In this document: piece by piece, positions 1 through 7,721 of the stretch
Numbering within the stretch: the stretch's first letter is position 1
How the letters are laid out: each line of letters opens with the position of its first letter
DNA from: Planctomycetaceae bacterium UBA969
GTDB lineage: Bacteria; Planctomycetota; Planctomycetia; Gemmatales; Gemmataceae
Assembly (NCBI GenBank): GCA_002303765.1
Contig: DBCB01000063.1
Location: forward strand, 1 to 32,323
Direction: 5' to 3'
DNA: 32,323 nt
Position numbers and translations under genes: made by a program
Notes under the pieces: generated by a model
Database searches by the model: none
Told to the model about the DNA's origin: nothing
The model's input: only the letters and a program-made list of their open reading frames with translations

Positions 1-1
1 T

Positions 2-1219
2 GAACTAGGCAAAGTTCTACCACCCCATATCGCAGACACTCTTGAACTTTCAGAAGAGCAGTTAAAACAAATTGCTGCCCTTGAAAAAGATGTCAAAGTT
101 AAGCTCACCAAGATTCTCACCGCGGGCCAAGTCAAAAAAGCGGAAGCATCAAAAGGCCTTGGTAAAATGGATGGCAAAGAAGGCAAAGGTAAAGAGGGTA
201 AGGATAAAGAAGGCAAAGGTGATAAAGGTAAGGATGGTGCTGCCCCTGATAAAAAAAGTTCTCAGCCCAGGCCTGCTATGGATTCAAAACTCCAGAAGCC
301 TGCTCAAATCCAATGGTATGCTTCTCTGGATGGAGGCTTGAAAGAAGCCCAACGAACCGGGTTCCCTATTTTGCTTCTTTCCGCTGCACCTCATTGTGCT
401 GGTGTTTCTGGCACTTGGTGACCAGGGAAATCCGAGATGGACAAGAGTTTCTTGTCTGATCCCGATGTAATTGCCGCTTCCAGAAAATTTGTCTGTATCC
501 GCCTTCTTAGCTACGAGAACAAGGAGGAAGCTGCTTTTTTAAAAACCTTCAACGTGGGCCGAAATGGCGATGTGGAAAATACTGTTTTCTGTATCCTTTC
601 GCCTGATGCCAAGCAGCGACTTTCTCGTGCTTCCCGAGGCACCAATCAAGTTTATGGAAATTCTAAAAACATGGCAAAAAGCATGGCCGAAGTTGCCCTA
701 AAGTACTCCGGTGTGGAGTCAGAGGTCGAAAAGATTTCTGCTGTTCCCTATGTTGCTGATTTGCGTTTGGCTTTAAATGTTGCAGGTTGTGACAAACAAC
801 CACTTGTAATCGTTAATCCGGCTGTAAACGGTGCTGCCTTGGAACTTGAAAAAAAGATATCCGCTATTGCTTGGTCGAGTGAGTTTCTAGGCAAGTTTAT
901 TTATGTGAAAGTTAGGGATCAAAAAGAATTAGAGTTGGTGTATGGAGCTGAAAAAGAATCGCAGATTTTGGTGGTTCAGCCCGATAACTTCGGTTTGAAG
1001 GGCGAGGTGCTGTTTCAAACGGCAGAGGTTTCAACATTGCAGTTAAAGGAAACATTGAGTCAAGGGGTGGGCAAAGGTAAATGGCCTGAGTTAAGTTTTT
1101 GGAATCATGTGCAGCAAGGGCATCAAAAAGGGGTTTTTTGGGAAACCAAATTGCCAGTGACTGATAAGCAAGAGTTAAGTGCCCGAGAACGTTCCCGTCC
1201 AAAAAATAGCAATAAATAA
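2..1219 (+). CDS. Thioredoxin-like protein with in-frame UGA, candidate selenoprotein (5' partial)
   Basis: One reading frame is open from the window edge to the TAA at 1217-1219 except for a single TGA at 419-421. Before it lie an LTxEQ-like helical segment (LELSEEQLKQIAALEKD), a Lys/Gly/Glu/Asp-rich low-complexity linker (about 167-270), and the start of a thioredoxin-like fold (WYASLDGGLKEAQRTGFPIL, then APHCAGVSGTW). After it comes PGKSEMDKSFLSDPDVI, then FVCIRL and ENTVFCILSPDA, the usual continuation of thioredoxin-like domains. The UGA directly follows Trp, where thioredoxins have W-C-x-x, so Sec would replace the first redox Cys; the fourth position is Lys, so no resolving Cys is visible. 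Read conventionally, the gene is split into a truncated frame (2-421) and a frame starting at ATG 437, which has no convincing ribosome-binding site. Alternatives are a nonsense mutation or a sequencing error. The Sec reading rests on frame continuity, the position of the UGA and the adjacent hairpin. Whether the genome has selA/selB/selC/selD cannot be seen here. Confidence 0.62.
419..421 (+). other. In-frame UGA, putative selenocysteine codon
   Basis: This is the only stop in a frame otherwise open from position 2 to 1219. Coherent thioredoxin-like sequence lies on both sides, and Trp immediately precedes it as in a W-C redox motif. Other genes in the window end at UGA normally, so global reassignment is unlikely. 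Confidence 0.55.
438..458 (+). promoter_or_regulatory. Candidate bacterial SECIS hairpin
   Basis: A perfect 6-bp stem (440-445 GACAAG with 451-456 CTTGTC) extends by two G-U wobbles to 438/458. It closes a 5-nt loop AGUUU (446-450). The loop starts 25 nt after the UGA and has G as its second base. Known bacterial SECIS elements have an apical loop roughly 16-37 nt downstream of UGA with a G in the first two loop positions, so the geometry fits. A second short pairing, GGGA 425-428 with TCCC 460-463, could form a lower stem. Short hairpins occur by chance, so this supports the Sec reading but does not prove it. Confidence 0.45.
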
Positions 1220-1238
1220 GCTGGTTAGTGAAAACCTT

Positions 1239-1892
1239 ATGCGAATACTTGTTGTTGAAGATGAACCAGACTTGTTGCGCACAATTGCTAAGGCGTTGCG
1301 TGAAAAAGGCTATGCAGTGGATGAAGCAACAGATGGCAGCGAGGGCCTTTCTTGTGCTGCAATCAGTAGATATGATGCTATCATTCTGGATATGATGATG
1401 CCTGTGATGGATGGAACTCAATTTCTCGCTAAGTTTAGAAAATTGTATACAACCCCGGTCTTAATTCTGAGTGCCCGTGATACGGTTGCAAACAGGGTTG
1501 ATGGGCTGAACCTTGGTGCAGATGATTACCTGACCAAGCCCTTTGCTATGGTCGAACTTTTTGCAAGGCTGCAGGCTTTGATCAGGCGCTCTTTGGGTGC
1601 AGGGGATAACAACGTCACCATTCAGGGGGTTACCATAAATTTTGAGTCAAAGCTTGTTAATGTGGGTAAACGCAAAGTTGAACTTACCGCCAAGGAGTTT
1701 TCAATCATCGAACTCTTGGTCCTGAAAAAGAACAGAGTGATGAGCCGTTCTGATATCTTTGAACATGTTTATGATGCTAACGAAGATTCTATGAGTAATC
1801 TGGTGGATGTTCATATTTCGAATATCAGGAAAAAACTCGAAGTAGATATCATCGAAACAAGGCGTGGCCAGGGATACATCATCAGTGTTTAA
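1239..1892 (+). CDS. OmpR/PhoB-family response regulator
   Basis: This 217-residue protein has an N-terminal receiver domain with the acidic pocket (VVEDEP, E7/D8), the phospho-acceptor Asp51 in LDMMMPVMDG and the conserved Lys100 in YLTKPF. A C-terminal winged-helix DNA-binding domain follows, ending in DVHISNIRKKLE and RRGQGYIISV, typical of OmpR/PhoB proteins. The frame is open further upstream, but MRILVVEDE at 1239 is the canonical family start; the ribosome-binding site is weak. The next gene is its cognate histidine kinase, and the two overlap, so they should be translated together. By family it is a transcription factor activated by phosphotransfer from the kinase. The sequence relatives suggest the QseB/CusR/PmrA group, but the stimulus and targets cannot be inferred. 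Confidence 0.95.
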   Translation: MRILVVEDEPDLLRTIAKALREKGYAVDEATDGSEGLSCAAISRYDAIILDMMMPVMDGTQFLAKFRKLYTTPVLILSARDTVANRVDGLNLGADDYLTKPFAMVELFARLQALIRRSLGAGDNNVTIQGVTINFESKLVNVGKRKVELTAKEFSIIELLVLKKNRVMSRSDIFEHVYDANEDSMSNLVDVHISNIRKKLEVDIIETRRGQGYIISV

Positions 1893-3366
1893 ATCCCTAC
1901 GCTGGAAACTTCAGGTCTTTTATTCCACCCTTCTGGCCACTATTATCATTTGTAGTGGATCCATTTTTTATTATCAGGTATGGCGTTCAACTTTTGCAGA
2001 GGTTGATAGCCGACTTGAAGCCTCAGCGTTGTATCTCGATGTGACGCTTCGTTCTTTTCCCCCACCTATCCAGCAGGGCGTGGAAGCACCGCCCATGTTA
2101 CCGCCACCATTAAGGCCAGACGGGACCGCGCCTCCACCTCCAAGACCTCGCCGTTCCAAAGAACAGTTTCTTGAAGAACTTAAATTACCTCAAGATTTTA
2201 GCTTCCCCGGTGAGGGTAATCCTGATGACCAACCCTACTTCTTGGTGATGACTTCCAAGGATAAGTTGCTCAAAAAAGAATTTATGCCTCTTGATTATCC
2301 TGAAGCCCAGAGCTTGGCCGAGCAGTTTAATCATCAACCTACTTTGATCATGCTTAAAAATAACCTTCGGGAAGTTCGCATGATTGGTCCAAGTGGATCC
2401 AAAATAATTGTCGGAAAGTCTCTACGCCACGAAACCATTCAATTGCGAAATATTGCCATTCAATTCATTGCTATAGGCCTTGTTTTTCTTGTTTTGGGTG
2501 TTGGAGTTTCTTTTGCAATTGCTTTCAGAATGGTGCGCCCCATTACTCAAATGTCTGCCACCGCAGAGCTCTTATCCGAAAAAGATCTGAGCAAACGGCT
2601 CGACCTTAATCATGTGGATTCAGAGTTGGCAGGGTTGGCGGAAGTCCTGAACCGATTGTTTTCTCGACTGGATGCTTCTTTTTCCAGACAAAGGCAGTTC
2701 ACCGCAGATGCTTCCCATGAACTTCGCACCCCACTCACTGTAATCCGGTCTGCTTCTGAACTTGCACTTTCTAAACCACGATCACCTGAAGAATATCAAG
2801 AAACCATCGAGGTTTCTCTCAAGGCCGCTGAACGAATGACAAATTTGGTCAATGGTTTACTTGCACTTGCTAGGCTTGACTCTTCGAATGCAGACTTCCA
2901 TTTACAGCAAATCAATTTAAGTGATCTTGTAGGTGAATCTGTAAGCCTACTAGGGGCAATTGCTTCAGAAAAACAGATTAGCTTGGTTTCTGATTTGCAC
3001 TCTGTTAAAATTTTTGGTAACCCCGAAAGCCTTTCCCGAATGATCGATAATTTGATCACCAATGCCATCCATTACAATAAGCATTGTGGCAAGGTATTTA
3101 TCACACTTAAAAGCCATGATGATAAAGCAGTGTTAGAAATCAAGGACACCGGGGTTGGAATTTCCGAAGAGCATCTTCCTTTTATTTTTGAAAGGTTTTA
3201 CCGCGTTGATAAAGCCAGATCTCGGGTTTCGGGCGGCAGTGGGTTGGGCCTTGCCATATGCAAAGGTGTGATAGAAAAACATAACGGAACCATCACTGCT
3301 CAAAGCATTTTAGGTGAGGGCACTACTTTCCAAATTCAATTGCCTATTTGGAAAGATTCTATTTAG
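1885..3366 (+). CDS. Membrane sensor histidine kinase (HAMP-HisKA-HATPase)
   Basis: I choose the GTG at 1885, which overlaps the regulator stop by 8 nt; a GTG at 1864 is also possible. The 493-residue protein has TM1 (about residues 10-32), a periplasmic sensor domain with a striking Pro-rich stretch (PPMLPPPLRPDGTAPPPPRP), TM2 (about 190-215), a HAMP linker, the HisKA phospho-acceptor His278 in SHELRTP, and a HATPase domain with N-box Asn389/Asn393, G1 box DTGVGI and G2 box GSGLGLAI. All catalytic motifs are intact. It pairs with the upstream regulator. Its last 122 bp, including the stop, are repeated at 3747-3868. The signal sensed is unknown; the Pro-rich region resembles linkers rather than a known ligand-binding fold. 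Confidence 0.95.
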   Translation: MFKSLRWKLQVFYSTLLATIIICSGSIFYYQVWRSTFAEVDSRLEASALYLDVTLRSFPPPIQQGVEAPPMLPPPLRPDGTAPPPPRPRRSKEQFLEELKLPQDFSFPGEGNPDDQPYFLVMTSKDKLLKKEFMPLDYPEAQSLAEQFNHQPTLIMLKNNLREVRMIGPSGSKIIVGKSLRHETIQLRNIAIQFIAIGLVFLVLGVGVSFAIAFRMVRPITQMSATAELLSEKDLSKRLDLNHVDSELAGLAEVLNRLFSRLDASFSRQRQFTADASHELRTPLTVIRSASELALSKPRSPEEYQETIEVSLKAAERMTNLVNGLLALARLDSSNADFHLQQINLSDLVGESVSLLGAIASEKQISLVSDLHSVKIFGNPESLSRMIDNLITNAIHYNKHCGKVFITLKSHDDKAVLEIKDTGVGISEEHLPFIFERFYRVDKARSRVSGGSGLGLAICKGVIEKHNGTITAQSILGEGTTFQIQLPIWKDSI

Positions 3367-3373
3367 TACTGGC
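3252..3373. repeat. Direct repeat copy A (functional kinase 3' end)
   Basis: These 122 bp comprise the kinase 3' end plus TACTGGCT beyond its stop. They recur at 3747-3868 with a constant offset of 495 bp and no gaps, at roughly 87% identity by hand alignment. This copy is the live kinase end. Confidence 0.9.
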
Positions 3374-3512
3374 TAGCCCCTTTTGTCCCTTCAGGGCAAA
3401 TGCAGGCGTACCGCAAAGATTTTCCGGCCCCTGAACTTCCCGAAGGGCCCGCGCTCCTTTGTCCGCAATGAGCGGCGGATGTGGAAACCAACTCTAAACG
3501 GTATCTCTTGTC

Positions 3513-3599
3513 TTACAAGCCTGAAGCGCAAGCGAAGGAATAATGTGTGAATAGTAAACAGGTATTTGAAGAACCTTCGCTTGCACTTCAGGCTTGTAA
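3513..3599. repeat. 26-bp inverted repeat (REP-like palindrome)
   Basis: Arm 3513-3538 and arm 3574-3599 are reverse complements with one mismatch, separated by 35 nt. The arm core reads GAAGCGCAAGCGAAGG. A transcript would fold into a long hairpin. Comparable GCGCAAGCGA-type intergenic repeats are, to my recollection, common in planctomycete genomes; that comparison is from memory and was not searched. Confidence 0.8.
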
Positions 3600-3641
3600 A
3601 GATATGCAATAAAAAGTTGTATGCGCCTGCGCAAGAAAGAA

Positions 3642-3663
3642 CCGTCGCTTACGCATCCGGCTC
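3642..3663 (-). repeat. Third copy of the REP-like element
   Basis: Read on the minus strand, this is GAGCCGGATGCGTAAGCGACGG. It aligns with the arms of the neighbouring inverted repeat (AGCCTGAAGCGCAAGCGAAGG) at most positions. A more degenerate relative starting CCGTCGCTGACC lies at 3675-3692. Confidence 0.6.
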
Positions 3664-3746
3664 TGAAAAGCAAACCGTCGCTGACCTCTGACAGTGCATG
3701 GGATTTTTGTAAAGCAAGTTCCCTTTGCATTTGAGCGGCTTCTCCC

Positions 3747-3868
3747 TGCCATTTGCAAAAGGGTAATAGAAAAACACAATGGCACCATAAAGGTTCAAAG
3801 CATTTTAGGTGAGGGCACTAATTTCCAAATTCAATTGCCTATTTGGGATTATTCTAATTAGTACTGGC
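3747..3868 (+). pseudogene. Fragment duplicating the histidine kinase C-terminus (copy B)
   Basis: This is a gap-free copy of 3252-3373. It still reads in kinase frame as AICKRVIEKHNGTI, then SILGEGTNFQIQLPIW, ending at TAG 3859-3861. There is no start or upstream kinase sequence, so it cannot encode a kinase. Its last bases overlap the end of the convergent DUF1559 gene. The differences keep the frame open and are mostly mild, suggesting either recent divergence or descent from a paralogous kinase. Confidence 0.8.
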
Positions 3869-4805
3869 TGGCATCAATTACATTACCATCCAAGCGATTA
3901 GCAAGATTTGCGTAAACCGTGCCTTGGATGGAATTATTGATAGCTTTTACCGACCCATCACAAAAAACAAATTGTACAACGCCTGAATGGCTGCTTCCAA
4001 AGCACGCTGACCGGGTGTCGGTAGGGCCCTTGGAGGGTAGATTGGTTGCAGAAGCACCTACACTGCTCGAGCCTTTGTCACCATTATAGGCTGCTCCATC
4101 TCGTGAGTTTATATCGCCAAATTTTGTAATGGGCACATGCTTTTCACCAATTAGAAAAGTGTTGCTTAGCCCATCGGAGATATCTGCAATCCTATAACCA
4201 TCTCTAAAACCGGTTCCGCCAACAGCCCAGTTGTTTGAAAGAGGAAATACACCATTGGTTGCTACATTGATGGTTGTTTGGCCTTGTACCGGCCCATCCC
4301 AAAAGTAATCTCCGCCGGTGGTACCAAGATTACCCGCATAATCTGCTAACGCTCCGGGATAACGCGTGCTTGTTGCTGGTGAATTATCTACTTGATCCCC
4401 ATTGTTGGCATCTTGCGTCATGGGTGATCTTCGTGCAGGGCAGAATAAAGCCTTGATGGTTTGGGTACGAACCTTTTGGGTTTGATTGTAGTAATTCTTA
4501 GTGAAGTCCCAGGAATTACGGAATGCACCCTGTTCCAGATAATCTAAAAGTTGGCAAATCCATGTGTAATCTGCATCTCTTCTACTATTGGTAAAGCAGG
4601 AAAAGGTGGAATTATAATTGTGCATTGCAAGGCCCAATTGCTTCAAATTATTGCTGCAACTCATCCTGCTTGCAGCTTCCCTAACTTTTTGAACTGCGGG
4701 AAGTAATAGCCCAATCAAGATTGCGATGATTGCTATCACCACCAATAATTCAATCAGGGTAAAACCTCTTACAATCACGGTTTTCTTTGGGTTTTGTAGA
4801 GACAT
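3858..4805 (-). CDS. DUF1559 protein with prepilin-type N-terminus
   Basis: This 315-residue protein starts MSLQNPKKTVIVRGFTLIEL; cleavage at the G/F of the type IV prepilin motif (GFTLIEL, residues 14-20) is expected, followed by the long hydrophobic helix LLVVIAIIAILIGLLLPAVQ. It then has KVREAASRMSCSNNLKQLGLA and, near the C-terminus, SSHSGVVQFVFCDGS, the H-x9-DG motif that defines this planctomycete-expanded family. I chose the ATG at 4805 over an upstream ATG at 4889 because it places the prepilin motif normally and has AAGGTG upstream. Members are thought to be pseudopilin-like surface or secreted proteins; the exact role is unknown. It converges on the kinase operon, and its 3' end overlaps the duplicated kinase fragment. 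Confidence 0.93.
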   Translation of the reverse strand: MSLQNPKKTVIVRGFTLIELLVVIAIIAILIGLLLPAVQKVREAASRMSCSNNLKQLGLAMHNYNSTFSCFTNSRRDADYTWICQLLDYLEQGAFRNSWDFTKNYYNQTQKVRTQTIKALFCPARRSPMTQDANNGDQVDNSPATSTRYPGALADYAGNLGTTGGDYFWDGPVQGQTTINVATNGVFPLSNNWAVGGTGFRDGYRIADISDGLSNTFLIGEKHVPITKFGDINSRDGAAYNGDKGSSSVGASATNLPSKGPTDTRSACFGSSHSGVVQFVFCDGSVKAINNSIQGTVYANLANRLDGNVIDASQY

Positions 4806-4977
4806 TGGTTCGCACCTTAAAATAAACGAATTGGGTAAACAAGAAATAGAGATTAATGTAATTATAGCATTTTTACAGTAGATTTTCAATCAAAAGGAAC
4901 AATATTTTGAACTTGCGTAAAAGTACTAATCCAAGGTAAAAAGCAGTGTAATTTAATTAGTTTAAGGTGTTGTTTGA

Positions 4978-6192
4978 ATGCGAATCTTGGTTAATTATCT
5001 TCCTGCCTTGAAACAGCGCAGCGGTGTAGGCCATTACACTGCTGAACTTTGCGCTGCTTTACAATCATTGCACCATCCCCTGGAATTAGATTTGTTCCCT
5101 CATCCTTCTTGGGAACCGCTGATCAAGGGATCGATGGCTAAGCTGAAGCCTAGTAAACCCAGTGTGGCTGTTAAATCGCAACAGGGAAATAATTCTGCCA
5201 CTTCGATAATCAAAAATCAGATTAAAAGCTTGGCTAGAAATGGCTTGGATTATTTGTTTGCAGATCGGGTGCGTAGGATTGGTTGCGATTTATACCACGA
5301 GCCCAATTTCCTGCCCTTTGATGTCGATGCTCCAACTATTTCAACCATTCATGATCTTTCTGTTATTCGTTATCCGCAATGGCACCCTAAGGATCGGGTT
5401 CACGAATTTGAAAAACGATTTGAAAAGGCTCTTTCTAATTGCACCCATTTTCTCACCGATTTAGAGTTTGTGAAACAAGAACTGATTTCCCAATTCAATG
5501 TCCCCAACGAAAAAATAACTGCAACTCCTTTGGGGATCCGTTCGGGGCTTTCGCCTTTGCCTATTCCCGAAGCTAGGGCTATTCTTAAAGAATTAAACCT
5601 TCCCCAAAAGTATTTTCTCCATTTGGGCACTATCGAACCTAGAAAGAATCTTCTTTTCTTGATGCAGGTTTATTGTGATCTTCCTTTGCGGGTTCGCGAA
5701 CAATACCCCTTGTTGCTGGTCGGGGGATGGGGTTGGAATGCAGAAAAAGAAGCAGCCTTTTATCAAGAAACAGCTAAGCACCATAATGTAATTCTTCCAG
5801 GATACATCCCAGAAGAAAAAATCTCCGCGGTTTATAATTGTGCTCGTGCACTACTTGCCCCCTCGCATTACGAAGGCTTTGGCTTTCCCCCGGTTGAAAT
5901 GATGGCGTGTGGCGGTGCAGTTCTTGCCTCCAAAATTGGTGCTCATGAAGAAGTTTGCGGCCCAACCGCTTCCTATTTCAACCCCGAAGATAAAGACGCT
6001 TGGCGTAATGCCCTGCTGCAAATTGCTTGGGATGATGAATTGCACAGAAACTTGCGCAAAGGTGCGGTTGAAAAGGCTAGCCTTTTTTCTTGGCAGCAAT
6101 GTGCATTGAATACCTATTCCGCTTATCAAAAAGCATTGGGCATCAATGCAAACTCTGCGTTGATTCCCAATGCTTTTAAGGAAGCTTGCTGA
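4978..6192 (+). CDS. GT4-family glycosyltransferase
   Basis: This 404-residue cytoplasmic GT-B protein transfers sugar from a nucleotide-sugar donor. The N-terminal acceptor half begins MRILVNYLP and carries RSGVGHYTAEL, the usual loop of group 1 enzymes. The donor-binding half has HLGTIEPRKNL, LLVGGWGWN and the E-x7-E element HYEGFGFPPVEMMACG (Glu299 and Glu307), followed by GAHEEVCG. The start has AAGGTG about 10 nt upstream. No sugar-biosynthesis partners are adjacent, so the acceptor is unknown; lipopolysaccharide or exopolysaccharide mannosyl-type transfer is the usual context. It ends 2 nt before the end of the convergent SH3 gene. Confidence 0.93.
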   Translation: MRILVNYLPALKQRSGVGHYTAELCAALQSLHHPLELDLFPHPSWEPLIKGSMAKLKPSKPSVAVKSQQGNNSATSIIKNQIKSLARNGLDYLFADRVRRIGCDLYHEPNFLPFDVDAPTISTIHDLSVIRYPQWHPKDRVHEFEKRFEKALSNCTHFLTDLEFVKQELISQFNVPNEKITATPLGIRSGLSPLPIPEARAILKELNLPQKYFLHLGTIEPRKNLLFLMQVYCDLPLRVREQYPLLLVGGWGWNAEKEAAFYQETAKHHNVILPGYIPEEKISAVYNCARALLAPSHYEGFGFPPVEMMACGGAVLASKIGAHEEVCGPTASYFNPEDKDAWRNALLQIAWDDELHRNLRKGAVEKASLFSWQQCALNTYSAYQKALGINANSALIPNAFKEAC

Positions 6193-6194
6193 TT

Positions 6195-7409
6195 TTACTT
6201 CGGTTGGATTTGATAAACAGTCATAACATAAGCACGCATATCGCTGCGGTATGTTGTTGGCCCGGAAACTTCCACTCGTTGATTTAAAAACACATCCAAA
6301 TTCTGCCCCGGTGCAGGCAATAAGTAGATCAACGGCCTGCCTTGCTGTGATTCAATGTAATACGATGGCTCGTAACTTTGTGGTCTGCCTGCTTTACGAA
6401 GAAAACCAGGCCCCACTCCTGAACCAGAACCAGAGTTGATCGATTTCACTGGCGTTGGACTTGGTCCGTTCGATTGAGGTGCCATGTTTGCTGCGGGCGC
6501 TGATCCGATAGGCGCTGTTGGCGCATTGTTTTGGGAGTTCGATACTGCTTGAACCAAGGCTTTGTTGGTTAGTTTGGGTTGCCCGGGGGCGCATGCTTGT
6601 ATCGTGTTTGTTTTTCCTTTTGATGCGCAATCGCGTAACCAGACTGCTCTGCCGTAAGCTTGGCTCGCAAACATCGGCTGGCTACAAGCGAAATCCTGCC
6701 CGATTTGCGTGTATAACCTTATTGCTTCAGTTGATTGGCCTGCTGTTTCTGCACTTATCGCTTGGCTCCAGCGTTGATTCGCATCACAATTCGATACAGC
6801 GGAATTCGCATTCACGATGGTATTTGAACTTGCAGTATTGGTTGGTATTGCGGGCACCGCTGCAGGAACCATTGCAGGGGCAGGATTGGCTTGAACGGCT
6901 TGCTTTCCTATCGCCTCACATCGTATGTAGCGTAACTCATTTTCCGGTGGCACGATGGGTATCCAGTTTTCTTTGCCATCGGATTGCTCTGCCCCAAGCG
7001 ATTTAACCTGGCTCCCCCTTGCTAATCTTGCACTTTCAAGAGTCGGCTTAGTGTTTAATACCGCACTTCCTATGTATACAGGGATTTTGTTGCCATCATT
7101 TGTTTGTACTAGATAGTTTGGTTGATTCGGAACTATTCGCTGTAGATACTTGCTTTGTACCCAAGAAAAAGATCCATCAGGTGGGCGGATCGCTAGCCAA
7201 CCATCGGTTCGCTCTTGCACCACGGTTATAACATCGCCTGCTTTTAGGTTATTGGTGCCATAAAGTTTTGAATCACTTCCTGGCCCAGATCGAACCTCGG
7301 CATTAGGAAGGATAATTCGAGCAGTAAACGGCACAGTTGTGTTGCCTGAACCTGCTGTGGGCCCGGGTTGGTTTGAAATCAGAATAAGAAGGGCTAAAAA
7401 TCCGTACAT
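6195..7409 (-). CDS. Exported SH3-domain protein with TPR-like middle
   Basis: This 404-residue protein starts with a short hydrophobic stretch (MYGFLALLILI) that could be a signal peptide or anchor. A bacterial SH3 domain follows (about residues 28-92: ILPNAEVRSGPGSDSK, then WLAIRPPDGSFSWVQ), then a second SH3-like segment (about 98-160). A Pro/Ala-rich linker leads to a helical TPR-like unit (WSQAISAETAGQSTEAIRLY) with paired Cys, and a low-complexity Asn/Ser/Gly stretch precedes a C-terminal conserved segment (YIESQQGRPLIYLLPAPGQN, then VEVSGP) resembling a small beta-rich domain. SH3b domains commonly bind peptidoglycan or mediate envelope protein contacts. No enzymatic motif is visible. 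It is transcribed alone, tail-to-tail with the glycosyltransferase. Confidence 0.8.
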   Translation of the reverse strand: MYGFLALLILISNQPGPTAGSGNTTVPFTARIILPNAEVRSGPGSDSKLYGTNNLKAGDVITVVQERTDGWLAIRPPDGSFSWVQSKYLQRIVPNQPNYLVQTNDGNKIPVYIGSAVLNTKPTLESARLARGSQVKSLGAEQSDGKENWIPIVPPENELRYIRCEAIGKQAVQANPAPAMVPAAVPAIPTNTASSNTIVNANSAVSNCDANQRWSQAISAETAGQSTEAIRLYTQIGQDFACSQPMFASQAYGRAVWLRDCASKGKTNTIQACAPGQPKLTNKALVQAVSNSQNNAPTAPIGSAPAANMAPQSNGPSPTPVKSINSGSGSGVGPGFLRKAGRPQSYEPSYYIESQQGRPLIYLLPAPGQNLDVFLNQRVEVSGPTTYRSDMRAYVMTVYQIQPK

Positions 7410-7721
7410 GTTCTTTCGCTCTTAAACTAAAAATTCTCACATCTCTTTATCGACCTTTAACTTGCCTTTTCTGCAACTGATATGACGGAAACACCACTCG
7501 TTTTGGCGAAATTATTAAGTATTAGTTTAACAAAAAGTGGCTTTTCTTTGCTAAACCACCTATTTTCTCTTCAATTCTGGTTCTCGGTGCACTTTTGGCT
7601 TTCAAATGCCTTTGCGAAATTTTGATGATTTTTTAATTTTCTAGGTAATGATATCTACCCAAAGATGTTTATAATGCCATTTGATTATTAAAAAAATATC
7701 TTCAAGATAAGGAATTATGCG
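7410..7721. other. Intergenic region upstream of pgi and the SH3 gene
   Basis: This is a 312-bp AT-rich divergent spacer with no supportable gene. TATAAT at 7670-7675 is a good -10 candidate for pgi, about 47 nt before its ATG, but no convincing -35 is seen 16-18 nt upstream. AAGG at 7709-7712 is the pgi ribosome-binding site. No repeats or terminators are apparent. Confidence 0.5.

Larger units (their letters stand above)
3374..3746. repeat. Insert between direct repeats, carrying palindromic elements
   Basis: These 373 bp of non-coding DNA separate the two copies of the kinase end. The stretch holds the 26-bp inverted repeat at 3513-3599 and related AAGCG-containing elements at 3642-3663 and near 3675-3692. 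No gene is convincing: the frames present are short and lack family features. The kinase and DUF1559 stops adjoin in copy B, which suggests that tail-to-tail junction is ancestral and that this DNA arrived with, or caused, the duplication. Confidence 0.6.

Noticed and set aside
437..1219. Independent gene starting at ATG 437
   Set aside because: It lacks a convincing ribosome-binding site, begins in the middle of a thioredoxin-like domain, and is in the same frame as the upstream coding sequence with only one UGA between.
3391..3788. Short minus-strand frames in the repeat-rich region
   Set aside because: They overlap the palindromic repeats, lack ribosome-binding sites and domain features, and are explained by repeat composition.
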